The notes under the pieces were generated by a model. It was not told the origin of the DNA. It saw nothing but the letters and a program-made list of their open reading frames with translations, and did no database searches. 64,000 bases of DNA from Pseudomonas sp. PIC25 (GTDB lineage: Bacteria > Pseudomonadota > Gammaproteobacteria > Pseudomonadales > Pseudomonadaceae): positions 1-64,000 of the forward strand of contig NZ_MUJY01000123.1 in NCBI RefSeq assembly GCF_002286785.1, given 5' to 3'. Shown here piece by piece: positions 37,491 to 47,800 of this stretch; within the stretch, counting starts at the first letter, position 1; each line of letters begins with the position of its first letter. Both the position numbers and the translations under genes were made by a program.

Positions 37491-38635
37491 CTCGCCAGTG
37501 CCATCGATTTTTCCCGTTGTGGCAGTCTCGCCTTGAGCCGCAGGAAGGGCCGCTCGATGCAGTGGTAACTCAGCAACGCCAGTAGCCAGGCCATCAACGC
37601 GCTGAGGCATACGGCCCACACGACGCCGGACTGCAGCAACTCAGCCCGCTGACCGGCTCCGCCGACTTGCGGATAGATCAGGTAGAACTGGACCGGCACA
37701 TGGACCAGGTAAAGCGAATAGGAAATCGTGCCCAGATGCCTGGCGGGACCGTTGATGAACAAGCGTTTGCACAACAGCACCGGGCTCAGCGACGCCAACA
37801 GCAGCAGCCCCCACAGCATCGCCTCAGCATGGTGATAGAGCGGAAAACGCATCAGTGCCTGACGCTGCCCGGTTTCCCCGTACCACGCCAGCAATGTGAG
37901 CAGGGCACCCAGCGCCACGAAGAAGAGCAGGTTGATCGCCAGCCTCGACCGGGATAGCCAGGCAAAACCGGGCGTCCGAGAGAACCAGGCGAACACTCCT
38001 CCCAGCAAGAACGCGGCCCCACGGCCGAACAGAGAACTTTCCCATCCATTGTTCGGTGCCAGCCAACCAGGCAGATGGAAGAAATAGACCTGCAGCAGGA
38101 GCCAGACGACCAGCAGCACCATGAACAGCCACTGCCCCCCATGCTGTCGCAATAACCAGAACACCAAAGGCAGCACCAGGTAGAACTGCGCCTCGGTACA
38201 CAGCGACCACCAGGGCACACTGAATGGAAATGCTCCAAAGCCAATGGGAATGAACAGAAGAGCCTTCAATGCTTCACTATTGGCCGTAACGCCCCAGGCC
38301 AGCAGTACAACCAAGTAATAGAGCGGCACGATACGCAGGATGCGCGCGCTAAAAAACCCAACGAGATCGATAGGCTCCCCTTGTCTCAGACCATCGATGA
38401 ACGGGCGAGACAGCAGAAAGCCACTCAGGACGAAGAACAGGGTCACACCGGTGTTGCCTGCTGCGATCCAGCTCAGCCAGAGCGGTGCCTCGCCGTTCAG
38501 GAGCGGAGAGCCGCCAGCAAGAATGCCAAGATAATGGAACAGCACCACGAGAAGGATTGCCCAGCCGCGCCAGCTCTCCATTTCCGGAAGATAGCTGGCA
38601 GGCCGGCGCAGCCCCTCGGGAACTCCGTGTCCCAT
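37484..38635 (-). CDS. Membrane O-acyltransferase (acyltransferase family 3)
   Basis: Integral membrane acyltransferase of the OafA/NodX family, 383 residues with about ten transmembrane helices. The catalytic region starts ESWRGWAILLVVLFHYLG, with the conserved R and H. GNTGVTLFFVLSGFLLSRPF is the second family block. Such enzymes O-acetylate or otherwise acylate surface polysaccharides. It is the last gene of a six-gene minus-strand operon, 5 bases after the methyltransferase. Confidence 0.87.
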   Translation of the reverse strand: MGHGVPEGLRRPASYLPEMESWRGWAILLVVLFHYLGILAGGSPLLNGEAPLWLSWIAAGNTGVTLFFVLSGFLLSRPFIDGLRQGEPIDLVGFFSARILRIVPLYYLVVLLAWGVTANSEALKALLFIPIGFGAFPFSVPWWSLCTEAQFYLVLPLVFWLLRQHGGQWLFMVLLVVWLLLQVYFFHLPGWLAPNNGWESSLFGRGAAFLLGGVFAWFSRTPGFAWLSRSRLAINLLFFVALGALLTLLAWYGETGQRQALMRFPLYHHAEAMLWGLLLLASLSPVLLCKRLFINGPARHLGTISYSLYLVHVPVQFYLIYPQVGGAGQRAELLQSGVVWAVCLSALMAWLLALLSYHCIERPFLRLKARLPQREKSMALASQ

Positions 38636-38640
38636 CGAGC

Positions 38641-39408
38641 TCAGCTCGCTGCCTTGGCCTGCCCTTGGCCCTGCGCCTGTCCCTGCAGACGCTTCAGCTT
38701 TCGCATGTTCTCCAGATGTTTGCTGGCATGGACATAGAAGGCACGCAGCGAAGCCGCCTCTTCTTCACCGTTCCCGAAGAGCAACTTCAACACTTCCGGG
38801 TCCGCACTGCGATCCCCCCCCAGCTTGCGCAGTACGCCAAGTCCGAACCCGTGATTGAACGTGAACGTTTCGTGGTGGCCACGTATCTCTTCCCAGAACT
38901 TCCAGGCACCGAAATCCTGCAGGCGGGCCTGTACGTCGTGGAAAAGAATGATGCCGCCCGGCTTTACCTTCGGATACCAGTTGGCAAAGTCCTCGCTGAC
39001 TGCCTCATAGGTATGAAAACCATCGATATGCAGCAGATCGATGCTGTCTTCGCTGAAATGGCGGAGCGCATCGTTGAAGAACATCCGCATCAAATAAGAA
39101 AAACCGTGGTAGTGCTGACGATTGTGATTGTTCACCATCGTGAAGACCGACTCATCGTATTTGTCGGTATGAGAGTCCCCCTCAAAGGTATCTACGGCGT
39201 AGCAAAGCCCGTCGATTTCCTGCTCCTTCATCGCCTGGCAGAAAGTGAAATAGGACAGGCCTTTGTGTGTACCCAGCTCGACCAGAAGCCGGGGGCGCAG
39301 CGCTGCGACCAAGTCATAACCGAACGGCAAGTGATCGACCCAGGTGCTGAACACCATGTGCAATGGTTCAAAATGGCGAATCGACGGCGGCATGTAGACG
39401 AGAGTCAT
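38641..39408 (-). CDS. Class I SAM-dependent methyltransferase
   Basis: Protein of 255 residues of the Methyltransf_24 type found in O-antigen clusters. SAM motif I is LLVELGTHKGLSYFTF (residues 41-56); DLLHIDGFHTYEAV and GGIILFHDVQ form the later motifs, with an Asp/His metal-binding character. It lies inside the minus-strand glycan operon between two acyltransferases. It probably O-methylates a sugar of the polymer. The C-terminus is Gln/Lys-rich (RLQGQAQGQGQAKAAS). Confidence 0.82.
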   Translation of the reverse strand: MTLVYMPPSIRHFEPLHMVFSTWVDHLPFGYDLVAALRPRLLVELGTHKGLSYFTFCQAMKEQEIDGLCYAVDTFEGDSHTDKYDESVFTMVNNHNRQHYHGFSYLMRMFFNDALRHFSEDSIDLLHIDGFHTYEAVSEDFANWYPKVKPGGIILFHDVQARLQDFGAWKFWEEIRGHHETFTFNHGFGLGVLRKLGGDRSADPEVLKLLFGNGEEEAASLRAFYVHASKHLENMRKLKRLQGQAQGQGQAKAAS

Positions 39409-39426
39409 GGTGGTTTCCTCGAGTAT

Positions 39427-40503
39427 TCAAGCCGGCACCGGCGTCAGCTTGCGTTTCAGAGATAGGAGGGGAGACTCCACGAACCTGTGGAGCAGATACG
39501 CAGCAAGCAGGGAAAAAGCCAGGGCCAACGCAACGGTGATCCCCAGCGGCAGGTCCGTATGATCCATGACTCCATGGATGACCGGCATGTGCACTAGATA
39601 GAGAGAAAAGGAAATCTTTCCAAAGTAACGAGTGAGCTGGTTATCCAGCAGCGTCTCGGCTTCGCCGGTACGCGTGACGGCAATCCACATAATCGCTCCC
39701 CAGACCAACGACTCCGGCACGACATACCAGGGAGTTACCCAGATATAGCTGCGGGGCCCGATCTGAGCGACGGGAAGGAGAACGACCATCAACCCGACGA
39801 GCATCACAGCTGTCAGCAGTCGAGCCAGGGGCTCGGATAGACGAACGCCCCCCGAGGGAAGGCAGAGGAAAACTACGATACCCGCCAGGAACGCCGGCAA
39901 TTGGCCCAGCACGGAGAGAATCAACCGGTACTGGGTCTCGAATCCCACATCGATACCCGACCAAACCTTGGTAACGACACTCCAGTAGACGAACCCCGAG
40001 ACCACCGCTAGGACGAGGATACCTGCGATACCTGGCAGCCGGGCCATGAGCAGGCAAACCAGGGGGAGAAGTACATAAAACTGGACCTCGGTTCCCAGGC
40101 TCCACCAGACGGTACTGAACTGACCGACATCATAAGCCCTGGCCGTCAAGGTTAAAGCTGGGACAAGCTGATCGTAACGAGCAGTCAGCAGCACACCGAT
40201 CAAGGCAATGGTGTAGTAGGTCGGCAAAATACGCAGGGCCCGCTGCGATGCGTATCGTCCAAGCGACGGCAATGGGCGGCGCTCTCGTATCGCTTCGATG
40301 AAGGGCCTCCCCACAAGGAAACCACTAAGCGCAAAGAACAGAGTCACGCCAGTGCTGCCCGCGTACAGCAAGGAAAGAAAGAATGGCCCCTCTCCCAACG
40401 TGGCCAGACCGCTGCTCTCCGTCCAGGTGTGATAAACCAGCACCAGCAGGATCGCGACCCCTCGCAGGCCATCGAGCCCCTTGACGCGCCCGTTATGAAT
40501 CAT
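39427..40503 (-). CDS. Membrane O-acyltransferase (acyltransferase family 3), second copy
   Basis: Integral membrane acyltransferase of 358 residues. It opens with KGLDGLRGVAILLVLVYHTW (R and catalytic H) and continues STGVTLFFALSGFLVGRPFIEAI. It resembles the enzyme at 37484-38635 in outline but is clearly diverged, so the two probably modify different positions. Its start overlaps the stop of the upstream glycosyltransferase by 4 bases. Confidence 0.87.
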   Translation of the reverse strand: MIHNGRVKGLDGLRGVAILLVLVYHTWTESSGLATLGEGPFFLSLLYAGSTGVTLFFALSGFLVGRPFIEAIRERRPLPSLGRYASQRALRILPTYYTIALIGVLLTARYDQLVPALTLTARAYDVGQFSTVWWSLGTEVQFYVLLPLVCLLMARLPGIAGILVLAVVSGFVYWSVVTKVWSGIDVGFETQYRLILSVLGQLPAFLAGIVVFLCLPSGGVRLSEPLARLLTAVMLVGLMVVLLPVAQIGPRSYIWVTPWYVVPESLVWGAIMWIAVTRTGEAETLLDNQLTRYFGKISFSLYLVHMPVIHGVMDHTDLPLGITVALALAFSLLAAYLLHRFVESPLLSLKRKLTPVPA

Positions 40504-41486
40504 TCGATCGCCTGGCGCATACGCAGCTTCTGCTGCTCATCGGCGTACATGTCCTCGTTGCGTTCGGCACAACGCCTGAGCCGATGCAATCCACGCTCTA
40601 CCGAGTGCTGCAAGTAGCGCAGAGCGGGGCCTTTCACTTTGCCCAACAGAATCGGCTCGACGGTGGGAGAGCGGAAAGGCTGCCCCAGCAGTGCATTCAA
40701 CTGCTCGCTCTGCCGTCGAAGGATAGCGTCGCGCTGCACAACCTCAGAGGTCGTCACCCCCCCGTGCAACTGGTGAAAGGACCCTTCCCCGGCCAGCATG
40801 AACGAGCGAGTCCGCGGGTGCATTGCAGCCTGGCGATAAATGTAGAGATTCAACGCCCCTCCACCAGGCAGATCGAAGCGCTCGTCAGCCTGGCCGATGT
40901 CGCGAAAGACATCGGCGGCCATGAACAGGCAATTGCACTCCATGAACGGGTGGAAGATTCCGTTGGGATTGGCGCCACTGAGGCAGGAAATATCAAAGAG
41001 CCTGTAGCCGTTACCATGCCAGTCGATCTCATCCAGCATCGCCTGCTCCTTCTCCTCCGTATAGCCGTGGGTGAGATGAAATTGCTGTTCATGCTCACCC
41101 AGGTGGTAGCCAGGCACTACAACCAGTGCGTCAGCAGAGATACGCTGGGCCAACAGGGCGTAATGCAGAACACCGGGGCTCACCATCCGGGCACCGTCGA
41201 TCATCAGCCCAACTTGTACCCCCTTCGCCTGAGCGAATCCGAAGTTGATCGCAGCCGCCGGCGACACTCCCGGATCGTCACGCAGGAAATAGCGGAAGTT
41301 ACCCGGCAGAGCCTCGATCGCGCGCATATCCATGTTCCGCTGGGAACGGTTCTCCACCACGATGACTTCGTACTCTTCCGCCGCGACATCTTCCTGATAA
41401 TCCGGCGCCAAACTACGCAGCGTGTTCAACGCCTGGCGTGGCATGTCATAAACGATGACGATCACCGACAGCAACGGACGCGTCAT
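40500..41486 (-). CDS. Family 2-like glycosyltransferase, member of a tandem pair
   Basis: Cytoplasmic GT-A-type protein of 328 residues: LLSVIVIVYDMPRQALNTLRSL at the N-terminus and EVIVVENRSQ. Where GT2 enzymes carry D-x-D it has VGLMIDGARMVSPGVL, and downstream GEGSFHQLHGGVTT. The same two blocks occur in the adjacent gene, so the pair arose by duplication. The C-terminal 60 residues are Arg-rich. It overlaps both neighbours by 4 bases. Sugar donor unknown. Confidence 0.8.
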   Translation of the reverse strand: MTRPLLSVIVIVYDMPRQALNTLRSLAPDYQEDVAAEEYEVIVVENRSQRNMDMRAIEALPGNFRYFLRDDPGVSPAAAINFGFAQAKGVQVGLMIDGARMVSPGVLHYALLAQRISADALVVVPGYHLGEHEQQFHLTHGYTEEKEQAMLDEIDWHGNGYRLFDISCLSGANPNGIFHPFMECNCLFMAADVFRDIGQADERFDLPGGGALNLYIYRQAAMHPRTRSFMLAGEGSFHQLHGGVTTSEVVQRDAILRRQSEQLNALLGQPFRSPTVEPILLGKVKGPALRYLQHSVERGLHRLRRCAERNEDMYADEQQKLRMRQAIE

Positions 41487-42406
41487 TGCGGCAACACCTT
41501 GTCGAGAGAGTGGCGGATGAAACGATAGACGCTGGGATGGGGCGTACCGTAGAGAATCGGCCGCACCGTCGGCGGTGTACGGTTGTCGCCGCGCAGGGCA
41601 CGATCCTGATCGTCCAGGGCCCTGTATATCCGGTCACGCTCCTCCTTTCGTGTCCCAGTGGTCACGCCACCGTGGAATTGATGGAAGGAGCCCTCGCCGA
41701 ACAACATGTAAAACGGCGTATTCGGGTATTCGAGTAAGCGCTTGTACAGATCGAGGTTGGCATTGCCGCCGCCGAAGTCGTCATAACGCGAATCGACACC
41801 GCCAAGCGCCTTCCATTTCTTCACCGGCATGGCGATGAAGTTACTTTCGTAATTGGCCTGAAAGAAGCCGCCCTGGCAGGAGCCGCTCAGCACGGCGATA
41901 TCGAACAGACGATACCCATCCTCTGGCCAGGAAATACTCTGCAGAAGACCTGCTTCTACGGTTTCGTCATAGCCTTCATTCACTGCGACCTGCTGCAGCT
42001 TATGGCCGATATGGTAACCAGGCGCCGAGACTGCGGCTTCGGGATCGGCCTTGAATGCCGAGAGCGTATGGCGCAGCACACCGGGAGATAGCATGCGGGC
42101 GCCGTCGATCATGATGGCTACGTATCGCCCCCTCGCCTGCGCAGCCCCGAAGTTGATGGCGTGCACTGGGGTGCGCTGGGTTTCGTGGCGGTGATAGTAA
42201 CGAACATTGTCGGCGTGCCGGGTGGCCCGCTCAGCCCCAAGCAAACGATCCGAGTGGTTTTCCACCACGATCACTTCGTAATCCTGCTCGCGAATCCCCT
42301 GTTGATAGGCCGGGCTCAGCGAAAGCAGAGTCTTGTCCGCCTGCTCGGGCATCTTATAAACGATGACGACGATCGAAAGCAGCGGTTTGCGACGAAACAA
42401 CGGCAT
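41483..42406 (-). CDS. Family 2-like glycosyltransferase, member of a tandem pair
   Basis: Protein of 307 residues: LLSIVVIVYKMPEQADKTLLSL, EVIVVENHSDR, then VAIMIDGARMLSPGVL and GEGSFHQFHGGVTT, matching its paralogue at 40500-41486. The start at 42406 (MPLFRRKP) was chosen because an AAAGGA site lies 8 bases upstream; ATGs at 42415 and 42457 are less well placed, the latter lying inside the preceding sulfotransferase. Aspartate in IDGAR is the likely metal ligand. Donor and acceptor sugars are unknown. Confidence 0.8.
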   Translation of the reverse strand: MPLFRRKPLLSIVVIVYKMPEQADKTLLSLSPAYQQGIREQDYEVIVVENHSDRLLGAERATRHADNVRYYHRHETQRTPVHAINFGAAQARGRYVAIMIDGARMLSPGVLRHTLSAFKADPEAAVSAPGYHIGHKLQQVAVNEGYDETVEAGLLQSISWPEDGYRLFDIAVLSGSCQGGFFQANYESNFIAMPVKKWKALGGVDSRYDDFGGGNANLDLYKRLLEYPNTPFYMLFGEGSFHQFHGGVTTGTRKEERDRIYRALDDQDRALRGDNRTPPTVRPILYGTPHPSVYRFIRHSLDKVLPQ

Positions 42407-42419
42407 GACAGGCATCCTT

Positions 42420-43163
42420 TCAGCGGGCGCAGGAACGAAGCTCCTGGTAGATCGCATCCAGTTCGACGGGAAGGCTTTTTTCCAGACGGCCGTGATGCTT
42501 GAGTTCGGCGCTGAAGAAGCGCTCCTCCGTCAGGGGCGCGAGGTCTAACTCCCGTAGAACCTCATCGAGTTTCCGGTGCAGGACGGATTCGTCCTCATCG
42601 AAGCACAGCAAAGGGAAGGGCTGTTGTTGGTAAAGGCGTAACAGGCGAACGTTATAGGCTCGCCATAGGGCGAATGCCTGCGCCTCCGGCATACCGCCAC
42701 GCGCCGCCAGCGACTGGGCGACAGCTGTCGGATGGCGAAAAATGCCGACGAAACCCAGCATAGGCAAAAGTGCCCGCCAGCCCTCGACCAACAAAAGCGC
42801 TCGAGGGTCCTTGAAGCCCCAGCGGGCTACTCCCTTGTAACTGTCGATAAGTGCCCGAGCCCGCTGCCGTTCGTCTGCCGTCCAGACGATCTCCTGCTCC
42901 GGCGGGTTATCCCAGGCATATCCTCTGTCATGAAGCACCGTATCGTGAAACGCAACGATGTCCTCGTTTTCCCGATTGCCCTTGAGGTTGTGGGGATTCC
43001 ATGCGCTGTGCTTGCCCAGCTCCAGCCCCGCCTGCTGCAGGGAGCCGGTCAGAAAACTGGTGCCGCTGCGGTGCATCCCTACCACCATCAAGGGGGAACC
43101 GATGCCATCTCCAGCCGCTCTGAAGGCAGGAGCACGCGAGAACAAAGTACGAATGAACCGCAT
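42420..43163 (-). CDS. Sulfotransferase-family protein
   Basis: P-loop sulfotransferase of 247 residues. The 5'-phosphosulfate-binding loop is VVGMHRSGTSFLTGSLQ near residues 26-42, and IFRHPTAVAQSL is the 3'-phosphate-binding segment. The start at 43163 (MRFIRTLFSR) has an AGAGG site; the longer frame to 43232 is rejected. First gene of the minus-strand operon, divergent from wzm. It is related to the N-terminal domain of the 1089-residue protein at 44853. It probably transfers sulfate from PAPS to a glycan; PAPS would come from the APS kinase at 49139. Confidence 0.8.
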   Translation of the reverse strand: MRFIRTLFSRAPAFRAAGDGIGSPLMVVGMHRSGTSFLTGSLQQAGLELGKHSAWNPHNLKGNRENEDIVAFHDTVLHDRGYAWDNPPEQEIVWTADERQRARALIDSYKGVARWGFKDPRALLLVEGWRALLPMLGFVGIFRHPTAVAQSLAARGGMPEAQAFALWRAYNVRLLRLYQQQPFPLLCFDEDESVLHRKLDEVLRELDLAPLTEERFFSAELKHHGRLEKSLPVELDAIYQELRSCAR

Positions 43164-43219
43164 GAAAGCCTCTTGTAGTTTTTCTTTGGCATTTCGATCA
43201 TGCAAGATCAAACACGATC

Positions 43220-43250
43220 TTGCATTGAACATGCAGCATTGTGTTTAAAT
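43220..43250 (+). promoter_or_regulatory. Possible promoter of the wzm-wzt operon
   Basis: TTGCAT (43220) and the AT-rich TTTAAA/TTAAAT (43244-43250), spaced 18-19 bases, lie in the 120-base divergent region between the sulfotransferase and wzm. The match to sigma-70 is weak. Confidence 0.25.
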
Positions 43251-43283
43251 AAAGACAGATTTTCAATCCGGCAGAAAATAAAA

Positions 43284-44039
43284 ATGAACTACCGGGATTT
43301 ACTCTTCTACGGGGTATACAGCGACCTTCGCACCGAGATCGCCAGGCGATTCCTGGGCTTTCTCTGGTGGATCATCGAGCCGGTCATGTACATGGCCGTC
43401 TTCTACATTGTCTTTGGCTTGGCCTTGCGTCAAGGCGGCCCTGACTATGTGCCTTTCCTGCTTTGCGGCATGATCGCCTGGAAGTGGTTCGACGGGTCGG
43501 TACGCCAGGCGAGCATCTCGATCACAGGCAACTCCGGGTTGATCCAGCAGATTTTCGTACCCAAGAGCCTACTCGCGCTGATTCAGATACTCGGCAACAC
43601 GTTCAAGTTCCTCATCGTTCTGCTCCTTTTGCTCGCTTTTCTCCTGCTCATCGGTAAAAGGCCCTCCTGGCACTGGCTCGGCCTGCTGCCGATCATTCTG
43701 ACGCAACTTTTTCTCATCGTGTCCCTCGGCCTGCTGCTAGCGGCGATCATCCCGTTCGCCCAGGATTTCAAGCAGGTGGTGGATAACCTGATGATGCTGC
43801 TGATGTTCATGTCAGGGATTTTCTTCAGTGCAGACAGCTTGCCGATGTCCATGCGCCCGCTTTTCGAGCTGAACCCCATGGTCCTGCTGATCGAATCCTA
43901 CCGGGCTGCGCTACTGCATAATCACTGGCCGGACTGGAGCAGGCTGGGCTATGTATGGATAGTGGGAACGCCGATGCTACTGGCCGCCCTCTTCACGATC
44001 CGCCGCAACGAGCGGCGCTACCCGAAGATGATGATCTGA
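43284..44039 (+). CDS. wzm: Polysaccharide ABC exporter permease (Wzm)
   Basis: Inner-membrane permease of an O-antigen/teichoic-acid type ABC exporter, 251 residues with about six transmembrane helices. The ABC-2 N-terminal block is LRTEIARRFLGFLWWIIEPVMYMAVFYIVFG. The start at 43284 (MNYRDLLFY) is preferred to a frame beginning at 43200, whose first 28 residues are non-homologous; the ribosome site is weak. The ATPase gene follows 1 base after the stop. It exports the lipid-linked glycan made by this cluster to the periplasm. Confidence 0.92.
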   Translation: MNYRDLLFYGVYSDLRTEIARRFLGFLWWIIEPVMYMAVFYIVFGLALRQGGPDYVPFLLCGMIAWKWFDGSVRQASISITGNSGLIQQIFVPKSLLALIQILGNTFKFLIVLLLLLAFLLLIGKRPSWHWLGLLPIILTQLFLIVSLGLLLAAIIPFAQDFKQVVDNLMMLLMFMSGIFFSADSLPMSMRPLFELNPMVLLIESYRAALLHNHWPDWSRLGYVWIVGTPMLLAALFTIRRNERRYPKMMI

Positions 44040-44040
44040 T

Positions 44041-44799
44041 ATGAGCGGCCGCATCATTTTCAATGCACATAACCTAGGGGTCTCGTACCGCCAGCGCACC
44101 GGCTTGCTCAGATATGAGAAATTCTGGGCCCTGCAGGATGCCAGCTTCACCCTGCATGCCGGAGAAACATTGGGTGTCATCGGTGCCAACGGAGCAGGCA
44201 AGAGCACATTGCTGCGCCTCATCGCCGGAATCATCGAACCTGACCGTGGCCACCTCTGGCGTCATCCGCATATGAGGGCCAGCCTGCTAGCCCTTAACGT
44301 CGGCTTCAAGCCGGAGCTATCGGGACGGGAAAACGCCATCATCAGTGGGCTGCTGCTCGGACTCAGCCTGCAACGGATCAAGGCGCTGACCGACGATATT
44401 TGCCAGTTCAGCGAGTTGGGGGATTTCTTCGAGCGCCCGGTGGGTACCTACTCGACTGGCATGCGTGCCCGCCTGGGATTCGCCGTCGCGATACACGCCG
44501 ATCCAGACATCCTGCTGATCGATGAAGTCCTCGGCGTCGGCGACCAGAACTTCAAGGACAAATCGCACGATGCGATGAAGGAAAAGATCAAGTCGAACAA
44601 AACTGTCGTTCTGGTTTCTCACAGCATGGATGCCATCCGCTCGCTCTGCGACCGGGTGCTCTGGATCCATGAAGGCAAAAGCATCATTTGCGGCAAAGCC
44701 GAGACGGTTATCCAGGGCTACCTGGAGACCATCCGCATCGCTGTCCGGGATGAACAGGCGCAGAAGCGCGCAGCCGCCCGCAAGGCCGCTGCGCTCTAG
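44041..44799 (+). CDS. wzt: Polysaccharide ABC exporter ATPase (Wzt), short form
   Basis: ATPase partner of Wzm, 252 residues. Walker A is GANGAGKST, the signature is YSTGMRARLGFAVA, Walker B is ILLIDEVLGVGD and the switch histidine is in VLVSHSMDAI. It lacks the C-terminal carbohydrate-binding domain found in Wzt proteins that recognise a capped O-antigen chain end, so export is probably not gated by a terminal sugar mark, as in KpsT/RfbE-like systems. Confidence 0.92.
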   Translation: MSGRIIFNAHNLGVSYRQRTGLLRYEKFWALQDASFTLHAGETLGVIGANGAGKSTLLRLIAGIIEPDRGHLWRHPHMRASLLALNVGFKPELSGRENAIISGLLLGLSLQRIKALTDDICQFSELGDFFERPVGTYSTGMRARLGFAVAIHADPDILLIDEVLGVGDQNFKDKSHDAMKEKIKSNKTVVLVSHSMDAIRSLCDRVLWIHEGKSIICGKAETVIQGYLETIRIAVRDEQAQKRAAARKAAAL

Positions 44800-44852
44800 C
44801 GGAACGTCTTTTTTCGACGAACGCTCGATAACAACAACAATTCGGGGCTTGC

Positions 44853-47800
44853 ATGAGCGCTCAACGCAGGAAAGTGCTGGTTGTCCTTGGCATGCATCGC
44901 AGCGGTACCAGTGCCATCACACGCGGACTGGAAGTCCTTGGGGTCGACCTTGGTGGCAATCTGATGCCCGCTGCCAAAGACAACAATGAGAAAGGCTTCT
45001 TCGAGGATATGGATATCCATGCCTTCAACGGCAAACTCCTGACGAGCCTTGGCTCCGCCTGGGACCGACTTGCTCCGATACAGGCCAAACAGTTGCTGGA
45101 GCCTCGCTTCGCTCACCTTCAGGACGAAGCCGAGGCACTGCTGACAGGGAAACTGGCGGATACCGGGGTTTTTGCCTTCAAGGACCCTCAGACTTCCCTG
45201 CTCGTTTCCTTCTGGCGCGCCATTTTCGAGCGCATGGAGCTGGATACACGCTATCTGATCTGTTTTCGAAACCCTCTGAGTGTGGCGGAGTCTCTGCGCA
45301 AACGAGACGACATGACGCCCACCAAGGCCCAACTGCTCTGGGCGAAGTATTCGCTGGCCGCCCTGCGCGATACCGACTCTTGTCCACGCCTATTCTTGGA
45401 CTATGACGTGCTGATGGACGCCCCGGCTTCCCAGCTTGCCCGTATCGCCTTGGCATTCGGTCTCTCTGCCCCGGAACAGAATCCAACGGACCTTGAAACC
45501 TTCTGTCAGGAGTTCCTCTCTCCGACCCTGCGCCATACTCGCTTCGACAGGAGCCAACTGAATTCTCCGGCAGAAGTGATTCGATTGGTCCGGGAGCTTC
45601 ATGCCTTGCTGGAAATCGCGGCAGCAACTCCTGGCCAGCTCGATACCCAACAAGAGATCGACACCCTTCAGGCCGCACTCGCGGCTCTCGAACCCATCGT
45701 GTCGGATATCGACACATTGAGCGAACGGCAAGTCCAACTTGAGAAAGAACGCATGCAACTGCTCGCCCAACTGCATGCCACGCGCGACGAATGCGGAGAG
45801 GCCTGGAAGCTGCACGATCAAGCCAGGAAAGAAATCCAGCGGCTCGTCGATGAACACTCCTACATCGAACAATTACGCAGCGAGACGGCCGCTCGTCATG
45901 ACCAGATTCGAACACAATACGACCAATTGCACAGAAGCCATGACCAACTACAACTAGAGCTTCAGCGCATCTACACCAGTCATTCATGGCGCTTGCTCGG
46001 GGGGCTGCGTCTACTACGCCGGTATTATCGGGATCCGGTCTTGCTGACGCGCGTACTTGTATCGAAAGGCGCCCGCCTAGCCTGGCGACACCTACCCATT
46101 ACGACCAGCCACAAGCAACGCCTCAAAGCCGGCATTTTTCGTATGGCTTCGCCCATTCTCCGGCAGACCCAGGCCTATCAGGACTGGCAACGGATGACCG
46201 GCCAAGCGGCCGAACCACTGTCGGAGCCTACAGCTCCTCTCGTACGAATCGATGAGCCAGTTGAGGCCATACGACGATTACAAGGCCCCACCATTGAAGT
46301 GGCAGCTCGGCTGGTCGCCTTCTATCTACCCCAGTTCCACTCCATTCCAGAGAACGATGAATGGTGGGGAAAAGGCTTTACCGAATGGACCAATGTGCGG
46401 CCCGCACAACCTCAATATGATGGGCATTATCAACCCCATGAGCCTGGCGATCTCGGTTATTACAGCCTCGACGAGATCGAGACCCAGCGTCAGCAGGTTG
46501 AACTGGCCAAGCTCTATGGCATTGGCGGCTTCTGTTTCTACTTCTATTGGTTCGGTGGAAAACGCCTGCTGGAAAAGCCGATCGAACGCTACCTGCAGAA
46601 CCCCGAGCTGGATCTCCCGTTCTGCCTGTGCTGGGCAAACGAGAACTGGAGCAGGCGTTGGGATGGGCTCGACGAACATATTCTCATCGGTCAAAGCCAC
46701 TCCAGCGAAGACGACTTGGCATTCATCGCCCATATCGCTCAGTATTTGCGCGATCCACGCTACATCCGCATCGATGGCAGGCCACTTCTGCTCGTCTACC
46801 GACCCGCACTATTGCCGAATGCACAAGCCACGGCGCAACGCTGGCGTACATGGTGTCGCGATAACGGCATCGGTGAAATCTATCTTGCCTACACGCAGTC
46901 GTTCGAAAGCGTGCCGCCGGGCAAGTACGGCTTCGACGCCGCCGTTGAGTTTCCCCCAAACAACACCACGCCGCCGGATGTCACTGCGAACGTCAAACCA
47001 TTGCATGAAGGATTCGCAGGCAAGGTCTATGACTGGAGCACCTATCCGAAGCGCAGCACCGCTTATACCCGGCCGCCCTACACCTTGTTCCGAGGCGTTT
47101 GCCCTGCTTGGGATAACACGCCCAGACGCAAGGAGCGCGGCATTTCCTTCGTCAACAGCTCCCCCCGCGGCTATCAAGAATGGCTGCTGAATGCCATTCG
47201 TGACAGCCATCGACATCACCATAGTGAGGATGAGCGCCTGGTCTTCATCAACGCTTGGAACGAATGGGCCGAGGGGGCCCACTTGGAACCCGATCAACAC
47301 TATGGGTATGCCTACCTGGAGGCCACCCGCATGGCCCATGTCCGTGCACGCCTCCTGACAACTCCCGCCCCAACGGAAAGCAAGACGGTCGCAGTAGCCA
47401 TCCATGCCTTCTATCCAGACATCTTCGAAGAAATCGTCGCTTACTTATCGAAAATACGAGATTTCACACTGAAGCTGTATATCTCGACACCGTCAGGAAG
47501 TGCAGATGTCATACGCGAGCGGCTTGCAAACTGTCCTCACAGCTATGTGCTTCAGGAAGTACCCAACCATGGGCGGGACATTCTGCCGTTCTTGACGCTA
47601 CTTCCCCGTATTGTGGCGGACGGCGTCCCGTATCTCGTCAAGATCCATACCAAAAAATCGACCCACCGCAATGACGGAGATACCTGGCGCCGCGATCTCT
47701 ATGAAAAGTTGCTGACCAGCCAGGCGATGAAGCAAGCCCTCGATGAGTTCTGCAACGATGCCAACCTGGGACTGCTGGGCCCAGCCGGCCATGTGGTACC

